Under the pieces are notes generated by a model. The model had not been told where the DNA came from and made no database searches. It was given only the letters and a program-made list of their open reading frames with translations. A stretch of DNA of 64,000 bases, taken from contig JAHCML010000004.1 in NCBI GenBank assembly GCA_019192455.1, forward strand, positions 62,001 to 126,000. The letters are read 5' to 3'. This document shows, one piece after another, positions 40,172 to 48,041 of the stretch (positions are counted from its first letter, which is position 1; each line of letters opens with the position of its first letter). Position numbers and translations under genes: made by a program. Origin of the DNA: Alphaproteobacteria bacterium SS10. GTDB lineage: Bacteria > Pseudomonadota > Alphaproteobacteria > TMED2.

Positions 40172-40615
40172 ATGTCCTCGCAAGACACCAAACCGAATAA
40201 GTTTGTTTGGAACGAGCTCGCCACCAGCCGCCCGGATCTTTGCCGCGCCTTCTATGGTGAGGTGTTTGGCTGGACGACTGAAGATGTCGACCTCGGTGAC
40301 TTTGGCACCTACTCGGTTTGGATGCTCGACGGAGAGGGGATCGGCGGCATGCTCCATATGGATGATGCCGATGGTGAGCAGCCGATTTCGTTCTGGACGT
40401 CCTATATCGCTGTTGAAGATGTGGATGACACCTCAAAGGCAGTGCTAGACGCCGGTGGATCCATCAAACTGCCACCCACCTATGTGCCAGAGCTTGGCCG
40501 GATCGCGATCATTGCCGATCCCGCCGGTGCTGTAATCGCCGTCATCAATCCAGAGCAGGCCGAAGAGCTGGATGACGAGACGGAGGATGGTGCAGAGGCA
40601 GAGCCTGAGGCCTAG
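40172..40615 (+). CDS. VOC-superfamily (glyoxalase/bleomycin-resistance-like) protein
   Basis: A single vicinal-oxygen-chelate domain of 147 residues, cytosolic. The start FVWNELATSRPDLCRAFYGEVFGWT and the later ISFWTSYIAVEDVDDTSKAVLDAGGSIKLPPTYVPELGRIAIIADPAGAVIAV follow the beta-alpha-beta-beta-beta pattern. The C-terminus is strongly acidic. Metal ligands cannot be assigned with confidence, and the substrate is unknown. Its TAG stop overlaps the stop of the convergent ubiA gene. Confidence 0.88.
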   Translation: MSSQDTKPNKFVWNELATSRPDLCRAFYGEVFGWTTEDVDLGDFGTYSVWMLDGEGIGGMLHMDDADGEQPISFWTSYIAVEDVDDTSKAVLDAGGSIKLPPTYVPELGRIAIIADPAGAVIAVINPEQAEELDDETEDGAEAEPEA

Positions 40616-41562
40616 TACCCAACCTGCGGTGCCACAGCCATCGCAAAGGCGAAGCCAATCAGCACGAGAAAACCAGCCTCCCTATTCGACTTAAAGATGG
40701 CCAGGGCGCTGGCGGGGTCGGTGTCATCCCAATGATTGATCTGCCAGGCGAAATGCAGACCAATGGGCACCATGGCCACCATGGCAATCAACGGCACGCC
40801 GCTTAGGAAGATCAGACCCATCAGCCAACTCATCCACGCACCGGCGTAGAAACTGGCAATGACCGGCTTGCTGGCATCGCCCAATCGTCGGGCAGAGGAT
40901 TTAACGCCCACCTTCTCATCATCTGCGATGTCTTGATGGGCGTAGATGGTGTCATAGCCCAAGGTCCAAAACACAGCCCCCAGATAGATGGTGAAGAGTT
41001 GCCAGGCGAGGGTGCCTTCAATCGCCATCCAACCCACGAAAATTCCCCAATTGAAGGTGAGGCCAAGGAACAGCTGCGGCCACCAGGTGACCCGCTTCAT
41101 CAGCGGATAGGTGACCACCAGGGCGAGTGACAGAATGCCGATGGTGATGGTCTCGACATTGAATTGAACCAGCACGGCGAGGCCAATCAGGCATTGGACG
41201 ATCGTGAAGGCAATTGCCTGGTTCAGCGTGACCTCACCAGCTGGCAGTGGGCGAATGCTTGTCCGTTCAACCTGGGCATCAAGGTCGCGATCCAGGATAT
41301 CGTTGATGGTGCATCCGGCCCCGCGCATCACAACCGCACCGATGGCAAAGAGCAGCGCATACCAAAGCGGGGTCACACTGATCTGCGGCGCGGCCAGCAC
41401 CAGTGACCACCAGCAGGGCAGCAGTAAGAGCCAGGTGCCAATGGGCCGATCCAACCTTGCCAACCGGATATAGGGGCCAAAGCTTGCCGGGCTTACCCGC
41501 TCGATCCAGCTGCGGCGGGAGATGTCGGTATGGCCGTCGGTTATGTTGGCGTCGGTTTGCAC
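40612..41562 (-). CDS. ubiA: 4-hydroxybenzoate polyprenyltransferase
   Basis: Inner-membrane prenyltransferase that attaches the polyprenyl tail to 4-hydroxybenzoate in ubiquinone synthesis. The 316 residues have about eight membrane segments. The first Asp-rich motif is NDILDRDLDAQ, and the second is DTIYAHQDIADDEKVGVKS, both Mg-diphosphate binding. The GTG at 41562 is the only suitable start. It is divergent from rsmE. Confidence 0.95.
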   Translation of the reverse strand: MQTDANITDGHTDISRRSWIERVSPASFGPYIRLARLDRPIGTWLLLLPCWWSLVLAAPQISVTPLWYALLFAIGAVVMRGAGCTINDILDRDLDAQVERTSIRPLPAGEVTLNQAIAFTIVQCLIGLAVLVQFNVETITIGILSLALVVTYPLMKRVTWWPQLFLGLTFNWGIFVGWMAIEGTLAWQLFTIYLGAVFWTLGYDTIYAHQDIADDEKVGVKSSARRLGDASKPVIASFYAGAWMSWLMGLIFLSGVPLIAMVAMVPIGLHFAWQINHWDDTDPASALAIFKSNREAGFLVLIGFAFAMAVAPQVGY

Positions 41563-41657
41563 GATAACGGGCCTAAAGGGTCATGGTGGTTGATCCGCAG
41601 CGGTGAACCCGCTCTATTTTGCGTCTGTGTTTGTCGCAAACCCGCCCGCCTGGTGCA

Positions 41658-42392
41658 ATGTCTGACCCATCAATCAAACCCGCCACAAGGCTGTTCGTCG
41701 AGCCAGAGCTGGCCGCCGGTGCCACGATAGAGCTAGCCGCCGATCAGGCTCATTTCCTCGGCCGGGTTTTGCGTCTGCAGGCTGGTGCCAATCTTTGCCT
41801 GTTCAATGGCCGTGACGGCGAGTGGCTGGCGGTTATTGATGATATCGGCAAGCGCTCAGCCAGCTTACGGGCCACCGAGCAGCGTCGAGCCCAGCCAACG
41901 GGGCCTGCTGGACCTATCCTAATCATCCCACCGATTAAGAAGGCGCGGGCCGACTGGCTGGTTGAGAAGGCAACCGAGATGGGGGTTTCAGCCATCCATC
42001 CGGTCCTCACTGAGCGCACCTCGGTTCGTGACGTAAACCTAGATCGCTGGCGCAAGATCACCATTGAGGCAGCAGAGCAGTGTGAGCGACTCGATTTGCC
42101 CAGCTTGCAGCCCCTATCGCGTCTGTTTCAGGCGCTAGAGCGGTTGCGCGATCACAATGATGTGCTTTGGGCCGCTGAACGGCTGGAAGCACCGCCAATC
42201 ACCGCCGGGTTAGTGGCTGATTTCTCAAGCCTTGCGCTTCTCATTGGGCCTGAAGGGGGCTTTGCGCCTGCGGAACTTGACGCTTTAGCGGAATTGCCAT
42301 TTGTTCATGCGATCAGCCTTGGCCCCCGTATTCTTAGGGCGGAGACCGCAGCACTTGCTGGGCTGACCCTATTACAGGCATCGGCCCCCTGA
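41658..42392 (+). CDS. rsmE: 16S rRNA m3U1498 methyltransferase
   Basis: SPOUT-class methyltransferase that uses S-adenosylmethionine to methylate U1498 of 16S rRNA. From ATG 41658 (MSDPSIKPATRLFVEPEL) it has 244 residues: an N-terminal PUA-like domain (AHFLGRVLRLQAGANLCLFNGRDGEW) and a C-terminal knot with KKARADWLVEKATEMGVS, LLIGPEGGFAPAEL and LGPRILRAETAALAGL. An earlier frame opening at 41619 is not needed. It precedes gshA by 21 bases. Confidence 0.95.
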   Translation: MSDPSIKPATRLFVEPELAAGATIELAADQAHFLGRVLRLQAGANLCLFNGRDGEWLAVIDDIGKRSASLRATEQRRAQPTGPAGPILIIPPIKKARADWLVEKATEMGVSAIHPVLTERTSVRDVNLDRWRKITIEAAEQCERLDLPSLQPLSRLFQALERLRDHNDVLWAAERLEAPPITAGLVADFSSLALLIGPEGGFAPAELDALAELPFVHAISLGPRILRAETAALAGLTLLQASAP

Positions 42393-42413
42393 GTTGGGCC
42401 CGAGGATGCGATT

Positions 42414-43781
42414 ATGTCCGGTCCTACCAAACCCGATCATCTGCCGATCACCGATCATGCCCAGCTGGTGCAGGAGCTATCCGCCGGTTGCAAACCGCCG
42501 CGCGATTACCGCATCGGCACGGAGCATGAGAAGTTCGTGTTCTGTAATCAGCGCCTGACGCCGGTTCCCTATAAGGGGGAGAAGAGCATTGAGGCGCTGC
42601 TGCGCGGCCTTGGTGACGCCAGTGGCTGGACGCCGGTGATGGAGGGGGAGAACATTATCGGCCTCACCGATCACGGTGCCTCTGTCTCGCTTGAACCGGG
42701 TGGGCAGCTGGAGCTTTCCGGTGCGCCGGTTGAGACCATCCATCAGACCTGTACTGAGGTTCGTGACCACCTGGCGCTCGCTGAGAAGGTGGGTGGCGAG
42801 CTTGATCTGGGCATGTTGGGCATGGGCTTCGCGCCCAACTGGCGCCGGGATGAGATCCAGTGGATGCCCAAGGGGCGCTATAAGATCATGCGTGAGTACA
42901 TGCCCAAGCGCGGCAGTTTAGGCCTCGATATGATGTCCCGGACCTGTACGGTTCAGGTCAATCTAGACTTCCAGTCTGAGGCGGATATGGCGCGTAAAAT
43001 GCGCGTCTCACTGGCCCTGCAGCCACTCGCCACGGCGCTGTTCGCCAACTCCCCCTTCACTAAGGGCAAACCCAACGGTTATCTGAGCTATCGCGGCCAC
43101 ATCTGGTCAGATGTCGATAATGATCGCAGTGGTGATCTGCCCTTCGTCTTTGACGAGGGCTTCGGCTTTGAACGCTATGTCGATTATGCCCTCGATGTGC
43201 CGATGTACTTCGTCTATCGCGATGGCAAGTATCTGGATGCCTCGGGCCTATCCTTCCGCGACTTCCTGAAGGGCCAGCTTGAAATCTTGCCGGGCGAAGT
43301 GCCGACCATGTCAGATTGGCGCGATCACCTAACCACCATCTTCCCCGATGTCCGCCTAAAGCGGTTCATTGAGATGCGCGGTGCTGATGGTGGCCCATGG
43401 GGTAACCTTTGCGCCCTGCCAGCCCTCTGGGTTGGTCTTCTCTACAATGATGATGTGTTGGAAGAGGTTGATCGGTATGTCGCCGATTGGACCCAGGAAG
43501 AGCGCTCACGCCTGCGTACTGACGTGCCAAAGCTGGGGCTAAAAACACCGTTCCGTGATGGCACGCTCCAAGATGTGGCGCGCCATGTCCTGCCATTGGC
43601 CCAGGAAGGCCTCCGCCGTCGCAGCCAGCTGGATTGGATCGGCGGGGATGAGAGTGGGTTCCTCGATCCGCTGCTTCAGATTGCCGATAGCGGCATTAGC
43701 CCAGCCCAGGAGAAGCTGAACCGCTTCCATGAGGAGTGGGACGGCGACATCACGCCGATTTACCGTGAGTATGCGTACTGA
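42414..43781 (+). CDS. gshA: Glutamate-cysteine ligase, plant/alphaproteobacterial type
   Basis: First enzyme of glutathione synthesis, joining Glu and Cys with ATP. The 455 residues belong to the GCS2-like group of plants and Alphaproteobacteria and not to the E. coli GshA type. Motifs include RIGTEHEKFVF, GGQLELSGAP, MPKRGSLGLDMMSRTCTVQVNLDF and the MRGADGGPWGNLCALPALWVGLLYN segment. The start follows GAGGATGCGATT. The TGA stop overlaps the next ATG. Confidence 0.95.
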   Translation: MSGPTKPDHLPITDHAQLVQELSAGCKPPRDYRIGTEHEKFVFCNQRLTPVPYKGEKSIEALLRGLGDASGWTPVMEGENIIGLTDHGASVSLEPGGQLELSGAPVETIHQTCTEVRDHLALAEKVGGELDLGMLGMGFAPNWRRDEIQWMPKGRYKIMREYMPKRGSLGLDMMSRTCTVQVNLDFQSEADMARKMRVSLALQPLATALFANSPFTKGKPNGYLSYRGHIWSDVDNDRSGDLPFVFDEGFGFERYVDYALDVPMYFVYRDGKYLDASGLSFRDFLKGQLEILPGEVPTMSDWRDHLTTIFPDVRLKRFIEMRGADGGPWGNLCALPALWVGLLYNDDVLEEVDRYVADWTQEERSRLRTDVPKLGLKTPFRDGTLQDVARHVLPLAQEGLRRRSQLDWIGGDESGFLDPLLQIADSGISPAQEKLNRFHEEWDGDITPIYREYAY

Positions 43782-44032
43782 TGCCCGAGCCTGAAGAGCA
43801 GCCCACAAATAAGGTTGATTGGGCCCCGATTAAGCAAAAGACCGGCGCCATCGCCATGACGGCCCTGTGCTTTATCACCTTTATGCTGGTGGCTGGCGTT
43901 TCAACCGAGGGGCCGCGCGTTGGTGCGATCAATGTGCTGTTATGGGCGCTTAGCTGGTCGCTGCCTGCCTCTGCTGTTATCGGCCTGGTGACAGCGCTGG
44001 TGTTACGACATCGGCAATTGCAGGGGCGCTAA
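43781..44032 (+). CDS. Small two-helix membrane protein
   Basis: Unrecognised protein of 83 residues, translated from an ATG that overlaps the gshA stop (TGATG). An N-terminal charged region is followed by two hydrophobic helices (residues about 23-43 and 50-76), with a short basic end. Coupling to gshA argues that it is real. No function can be given. Confidence 0.6.
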   Translation: MPEPEEQPTNKVDWAPIKQKTGAIAMTALCFITFMLVAGVSTEGPRVGAINVLLWALSWSLPASAVIGLVTALVLRHRQLQGR

Positions 44033-44044
44033 GCCACTTTGCAT

Positions 44045-44323
44045 TTAGTCGTCGTTGGCGGCTTCATGCTTGGCGAAGTCATTCGCCAGATCACGGTGTA
44101 GGCGTTTGCACAACAGCGCCTCACGCTCCTCATTCGGCGCATCGACAATCGCTTTAATTCGCTTCTCAAGCCATGCCTTAGCCTTGGCTTCTTCCGGCTC
44201 ATCGGGATCGGGATCCACATGGGCCAGGGTCTTGGCGATCTCATCAACCTGGGCACGGTTTAGCTCGCTACCGGCCCCCATCATCAGGCCTTTAAGCCAA
44301 TGGGCGAATTGATAGGTCTTCAT
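44045..44323 (-). CDS. Small acidic/basic helical protein, unknown
   Basis: A 92-residue protein, MKTYQFAHWLKGLMMG at the start, then a long charged helical region with PDPDEPEEAKAKAWLEKR and CKRLHRDLANDFAKHE. No signal peptide. It does not share the blocks of the neighbouring paralogue array and lacks its promoter element, so I treat it as separate. The start has no clear ribosome-binding site, so confidence is moderate. Confidence 0.5.
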   Translation of the reverse strand: MKTYQFAHWLKGLMMGAGSELNRAQVDEIAKTLAHVDPDPDEPEEAKAKAWLEKRIKAIVDAPNEEREALLCKRLHRDLANDFAKHEAANDD

Positions 44324-44370
44324 GGGTTTGGTCGATGCTCGTCTTACGCGGGAACGCTAATCACTCGACG

Positions 44371-44862
44371 CTACACACGCCCCATGCCGATGGCTAGGCG
44401 AATTGTTTCACCATCGCGATCATTGCCATGCATGGTGACCCGGGCCTTCTCACCAACGGCGGCCTGGACATCTGGCACGTAGTTCTTCTCAAACAAGGCG
44501 CGGGCATCAGCATCCAGGGCGGACCGCATATCGCTTAGCTCAGTGGCAAAGCTCTCATTATCCTCGAGCCGGGCACGGCGGGTTTTGAGGTCAATGACAT
44601 CTGTTTTGATCGCGCTCGGCATCTGGCTCAACGTGTGGAAATACGGCTTAGCCTTACGCAGTAGTTCGGCGTAATCCCGGTCCATGGCACGGCCATCGCG
44701 GGCCAGGACGGTGTCGATGGCTTGAACCAGTTCCTTGGCATGGGCATTGCCACGAAGGTTCGGCTTTTCCTCGCCTTGAAGCTTGTCGATGCCGGTGGCG
44801 ATGCCAATGACCTCAAGCGTTAGGGTCTCGGCTGAACCGTCTCTTTGGAACTTGGAAAACAT
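44371..44862 (-). CDS. Array family protein, copy 1
   Basis: 163 residues from ATG 44862 (MFSKFQRDGSAETLTLEVIG). Block 1 is LTLEVIGIATGIDKL, block 2 is ELVQAIDTVLARDGRAMDRDY, and the end (ETIRLAIGMGRV) resembles the family C-terminal motif. The PxW block is missing here; the region is replaced by a charged stretch (LKTRRARLEDNESFATEL). No clear ribosome-binding site precedes the ATG. Function unknown; membership in the family is seen by eye. Confidence 0.75.
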   Translation of the reverse strand: MFSKFQRDGSAETLTLEVIGIATGIDKLQGEEKPNLRGNAHAKELVQAIDTVLARDGRAMDRDYAELLRKAKPYFHTLSQMPSAIKTDVIDLKTRRARLEDNESFATELSDMRSALDADARALFEKNYVPDVQAAVGEKARVTMHGNDRDGETIRLAIGMGRV

Positions 44863-44905
44863 ATGTCGCGCTTTGCTGCTTAGGGGATGCAGATTATTGC
44901 GCCAG

Positions 44906-44933
44906 ACCTTGCCCGCTTTTTAGGAAAGTGCGC
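44906..44933 (-). promoter_or_regulatory. Array-type promoter element, copy 1 (weak)
   Basis: Minus strand reads GCGCAC, then TTTC plus 12 bases, then CAAGGT. It has the TTTC and the 16-base spacing of the array elements but a poor -10 like part. Confidence 0.35.
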
Positions 44934-44939
44934 AGCCCG

Positions 44940-45395
44940 TTAACGCCCGCCGCCAGCACTCGCGCGATCACTCAGCGGGGCGTTGGGGGCGGCATCCCCG
45001 GTTGGGCCAGCAAACCAGGCGGCCATCTTCTCAGCTGCGGGGCCCATTTGCGCCTGGAATGCATCGTATCGCCGGTCCCATGCTGGGTTGCGGTCACTAG
45101 CTGGGGCCATGCAATCGGCTGGGGTAACGATTTGAATGCTGGTCATGCACTCAATCTCTGTTAGGCCAATAAGGTGGCGGCGTGATTGGCTTAGGAACTG
45201 GGTGATCTCCGGCTCCATCGCCTTGCGATTGTCTTTCAGGATTCGGTCGATCTTGTGCGCCTGGCGCACGGCTTCTGCTGAGGTGGCAATGCTTTGATTT
45301 GCTTTGCCGAGCTTGGTCGCACCGTTGATTAGGCCGATTGTCTCTAAGGTGACGCTCTCAGCCGTGGGCTTTTTCCATAGCCGCTGAAACCACAT
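44940..45395 (-). CDS. Array family protein, copy 2 (altered C-terminus)
   Basis: 151 residues from ATG 45395 (MWFQRLWKKPTAESVTLETIG), with GGGAGAG ten bases upstream. Block 1 is VTLETIGLINGATKL, block 2 AHKIDRILKDNRKAM, and NPAWDRRY is the PxW block. The C-terminus ends in a Gly/Ala/Ser-rich segment (DRASAGGGR) and lacks the IAxKMG block, so the end may be truncated or out of frame relative to the ancestor. An in-frame start at 45455 is less likely. Confidence 0.75.
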   Translation of the reverse strand: MWFQRLWKKPTAESVTLETIGLINGATKLGKANQSIATSAEAVRQAHKIDRILKDNRKAMEPEITQFLSQSRRHLIGLTEIECMTSIQIVTPADCMAPASDRNPAWDRRYDAFQAQMGPAAEKMAAWFAGPTGDAAPNAPLSDRASAGGGR

Positions 45396-45467
45396 GGGAC
45401 GGACGCTCTCCCTAAGCGATGTTATCTGTTGCTGCCTCATTTCGCGGTGCAGCAAATCGGTATCGGG

Positions 45468-45495
45468 ACATTAGTCGGGTAGGTAGAAAGTGTGA
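45468..45495 (-). promoter_or_regulatory. Array-type promoter element, copy 2
   Basis: Minus strand: TCACAC, TTTC plus 12 bases, TAATGT, with a 16-base spacer. The last hexamer matches a sigma-70 -10 at four of six positions. It lies 73 bases before the ATG. Confidence 0.55.
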
Positions 45496-45548
45496 ATCCA
45501 CCTTCAGCGAGCGGCGGGGTTTTTGCGTCGCGTTATGTTTATCGCAAC

Positions 45549-46046
45549 CTATAGTTTGCCCATCTTCATGGCGATGCCAACGCTCAGGTCCCGACGGGCG
45601 GCACGCTCTACTTCAGCGGTGGGCTTATTGTTGTGTTCCGACAGGACATCATAAGCGAACTCGCGATCAAAGATGCGAGTGGCTTGCTCATCCAAGCCGC
45701 TTTTCAATGCATGTAGCTTTGCCTTCCAGGCTGGATTTGGCTCATGAATTGGAACACTGATGGGAGCCTGTACAGCCATGCGGCGGCCAGTATCAAAGCT
45801 GGCTTTGGTGCCGGTCAGTGCCTGTAGGCCGTCGCGTGTTTTTGTTAGCATGTCACGGACATCTCGACTTAGAACACGGCGGTCGCGAGCCAGGACTGTG
45901 TCGATGCGTTTGGCGTATTTCTCGGCCGCGGTATTGCCGCTGGCATTGTCGGGGCCTCCATCCAGGTCCTTGGCACCCTTAATTAGGCCGATAGTCTCTA
46001 GTGTTACGGTTTCCGCGTCTGGACCTCTGAGCCACTTGCCTATCAT
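45549..46046 (-). CDS. Array family protein, copy 3
   Basis: 165 residues from ATG 46046 (MIGKWLRGPDAETVTLETIG); AAGGAG six bases upstream decides this start over an in-frame TTG at 46052. All five blocks are clear: VTLETIGLIKGAKDL, AKRIDTVLARDRRVL, VRDMLTKTRDGL, HEPNPAWKAKL, and SVGIAMKMGKL at the end. The protein is predicted to be helical and cytosolic. It is the closest relative of copy 4, and the two 3' ends are also similar at the DNA level. Confidence 0.8.
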   Translation of the reverse strand: MIGKWLRGPDAETVTLETIGLIKGAKDLDGGPDNASGNTAAEKYAKRIDTVLARDRRVLSRDVRDMLTKTRDGLQALTGTKASFDTGRRMAVQAPISVPIHEPNPAWKAKLHALKSGLDEQATRIFDREFAYDVLSEHNNKPTAEVERAARRDLSVGIAMKMGKL

Positions 46047-46106
46047 CGCCAACTCCTTCGCTTCGAAACCGGCACGCTGTGGTTTTCTGCGTGTACCGTA
46101 CTCAAA

Positions 46107-46134
46107 ACGCTAAAGTTGGGTATCGAAAGCGCAA
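46107..46134 (-). promoter_or_regulatory. Array-type promoter element, copy 3
   Basis: Minus strand: TTGCGC, TTTC plus 12 bases, TAGCGT; 16-base spacer. TTGCGC shares four positions with the -35 consensus. It lies 60 bases before the ATG. Confidence 0.6.
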
Positions 46135-46156
46135 AGAAATTTGGTTTTGCGGGGGC

Positions 46157-46654
46157 TTATAGTTGGCCCATCTTCATGGCGATGCCGACGCTAAGGTCTC
46201 GCTTGGCGGCCCGCTCAACCTCAGCGGTTGGTTTACCGCCGTGTTCAGCGACAACATCGCTGGCAAAGGTCTGGTTAAAGATGCTGTCGGCTTGCTCATT
46301 CAGGCTGCTTTTCAGGTCTTGCAGCTGGGCCTTCCATTCCGGGTTGGGCTTATGAATGGGCATGATGACCCCGGGGTAAACCGGCACAAACTTGCCAGTG
46401 TCGAAGCTTGCCTCAGTTTTGGTCAGCTCGCGTAAGCCATCTCTTGTTTGGATGAGCAGGTCACGGACTTGCTTATCGAGAACCCGGCCTTCGCGGCGCA
46501 GGACTTTGTCGATCTTCTTGGCAAAGACTTCGGCAGAGACATTGCCGGTCATGTTGTCCTTACTTGGGTCGAGTTCCTTGGCACCTTTGATCATGCCAAT
46601 CGTCTCAAGCGTTATGGTCTCTGCGTCCGGACCTCTGAGCCACCTACCTAACAT
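46157..46654 (-). CDS. Array family protein, copy 4
   Basis: 165 residues from the second of two adjacent ATGs (46654, MLGRWLRGPDAETITLETIG), five bases after GGAGG; the ATG at 46657 is too close to it. Blocks are ITLETIGMIKGAKEL, AKKIDKVLRREGRVL, VRDLLIQTRDGL, HKPNPEWKAQL, and SVGIAMKMGQL. It has the same length as copy 3. Like copy 3 it carries KPTAEVERAA just before the C-terminal block. Confidence 0.8.
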   Translation of the reverse strand: MLGRWLRGPDAETITLETIGMIKGAKELDPSKDNMTGNVSAEVFAKKIDKVLRREGRVLDKQVRDLLIQTRDGLRELTKTEASFDTGKFVPVYPGVIMPIHKPNPEWKAQLQDLKSSLNEQADSIFNQTFASDVVAEHGGKPTAEVERAAKRDLSVGIAMKMGQL

Positions 46655-46713
46655 CATGACCTCCCATCCCTTAACCAAGGGCTTCAAATTTCTCTGCGTT
46701 TTGTGTAGCGCGC

Positions 46714-46741
46714 ACACTAGTTGCGGCTGCCGAAAGCGCAA
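46714..46741 (-). promoter_or_regulatory. Array-type promoter element, copy 4
   Basis: Minus strand: TTGCGC, TTTC plus 12 bases, TAGTGT; 16-base spacer, 59 bases before the ATG. The first ten bases are identical to those of copy 3, while the spacers differ. Confidence 0.6.
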
Positions 46742-46817
46742 AATTTATTGAATTATGAAGGCATGATTTGTGGGTATTATTCTTGTTTGGTGAACAGTGT
46801 GGGTGGTGGGGGCTGCC

Positions 46818-47318
46818 CTAGATTGCCTTCATATGCATGGCAATCTTTAAGCCCTGATCATGGCGTGCATGTTCGCGCCGATCTTTGACTGGTGTGTGTT
46901 GGTGGCGGTCTTGCACACTGCTTGCGTAGTGGGCCTGAAATACGGCCTGGGCCGTTGGCTCCAACTCACGCTTCAGCGCATTGAAACTGCCGGTCCAGTC
47001 AGGGCAGGGCATTGAGGGTTCACCCTCCGGACACATGATCCAGCTATCCTCGCCAATGATACGGCCGCTGCGCTTACGGGATAGGATGTCCAGGCCGTGA
47101 CGCGCACGGGTTAGCAAGGCTTTGGCATCACCGCTGATGCCGCCCTTCTCATGCTTTAAGGCGCTATCGATGCGCTTAACCATTGCGGTCGCGGCATCTT
47201 GGCCATGGACTAGGAGTTTACCTGCCTTAGGCAGTTTATCGGCACCGGTCAGAAAGCCGATCACCTCTAGGGCGACAGTCTCAGCACGGGGTGCGAGTAA
47301 TTGTTGGGCACCAAACAT
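46818..47318 (-). CDS. Array family protein, copy 5
   Basis: 166 residues from ATG 47318 (MFGAQQLLAPRAETVALEVIG) with GGAGG six bases upstream. Block 1 is VALEVIGFLTGADKL, block 2 VKRIDSALKHEKGGI, and PCPDWTGSF stands for the PxW block. Two extra cysteines occur in an insertion (IMCPEGEPSMPCPD). The end is LKIAMHMKAI, a variant of the shared C-terminal block. Confidence 0.78.
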   Translation of the reverse strand: MFGAQQLLAPRAETVALEVIGFLTGADKLPKAGKLLVHGQDAATAMVKRIDSALKHEKGGISGDAKALLTRARHGLDILSRKRSGRIIGEDSWIMCPEGEPSMPCPDWTGSFNALKRELEPTAQAVFQAHYASSVQDRHQHTPVKDRREHARHDQGLKIAMHMKAI

Positions 47319-47366
47319 GGCTCGCCTCCAACCGCCCAATTACTGGGCATTGAAACAACCAGGTTC

Positions 47367-47396
47367 TGCTTACGCCTGTGCTTGGAAAAAGTGCGG
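47367..47396 (-). promoter_or_regulatory. Array-type promoter element, copy 5 (atypical)
   Basis: Minus strand: CCGCAC, TTTTTCC and a longer spacer (18 bases), then TAAGCA. It keeps GCAC-T-rich and a TA hexamer but departs from the 16-base spacing. Confidence 0.35.
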
Positions 47397-47455
47397 TGCA
47401 ATATCAGCGGGCCAGCCATGCCAATTCGATGGCTATAGCTTTCCGGTGACAGTGG

Positions 47456-47923
47456 TCAGCCGCCAGCGCGATGTCTTGGGCGGCGGTCTTCAGTGCCCAG
47501 TCTAGGTGCCTGCGGCTTATTTGCCGGGGCCTCAAGGTCCATTTTGATCGCGACAAAGGTGGCGGTCGGCCCAGCCATATCACGCTTAAACCGCTCATAG
47601 GCCCGGTTCCACTTCGGATCGGGGCCATACTCATCAATCGGGCCGAAGCGGGTGATTTCCTTATGGCCGGTGGGCTTACTGCTTGGCATCTTGCCCAAAG
47701 CTTCCAGCGGTCCTTTAGCGGCTTTGAGATACTCAGCGGTCGGGCCGTCGATCTCAACCTTCGGATGGGTCAGTGCGCGATCAATCTTCTTCGCCAGCCG
47801 TTCTGCCGATTGGTGCGCCAGCATGTTGGTGGCGCCGCGCTTCACATCCTTTAGACCGGTAACAAGACCGACAATTTCAAAGGCGAGGGCATCGGGTTTG
47901 GGCTTGGTGAACTTGCTGAACAG
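47456..47923 (-). CDS. Array family protein, copy 6, CTG start and possible frameshift
   Basis: Family homology extends upstream of the first ordinary start (GTG 47845) to a CTG at 47923: LFSKFTKPKPDALAFEIVG lines up with copy 1 MFSKF. GGAAG lies eight bases before the CTG, and no ATG, GTG or TTG exists in frame upstream. From the CTG the protein has 155 residues with AKKIDRALTHPKVEI and GPDPKWNRAY. The C-terminus (TEDRRPRHRAGG) is unlike the family, while another frame from about 47510 to 47404 reads LDWALKTAAQDIALAAD ... KAIAIELAW, so a frameshift near 47510 is possible. It may be a decaying gene or a CTG-started one. Confidence 0.6.
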   Translation of the reverse strand: MFSKFTKPKPDALAFEIVGLVTGLKDVKRGATNMLAHQSAERLAKKIDRALTHPKVEIDGPTAEYLKAAKGPLEALGKMPSSKPTGHKEITRFGPIDEYGPDPKWNRAYERFKRDMAGPTATFVAIKMDLEAPANKPQAPRLGTEDRRPRHRAGG

Positions 47924-47986
47924 GGCTCTGACTTCCGTGATGTTGGCGGGTTGGTGCGGGTGCGATCCCGCACGCCGGATACCCGC

Positions 47987-48014
47987 AAACTAAGCAGCAG
48001 GCCCGAAAGCATCA
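47987..48014 (-). promoter_or_regulatory. Array-type promoter element, copy 6
   Basis: Minus strand: TGATGC, TTTC plus 12 bases, TAGTTT; 16-base spacer, 64 bases before the CTG. The element is retained although the start codon is not normal. Confidence 0.5.
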
Positions 48015-48041
48015 AATCGGTGGGGAAGTTAGGTCGCTGGC

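Noticed and set aside
44045-44323. Membership of the 92-residue gene in the paralogue array
   Set aside because: It lacks the shared blocks and the promoter element.
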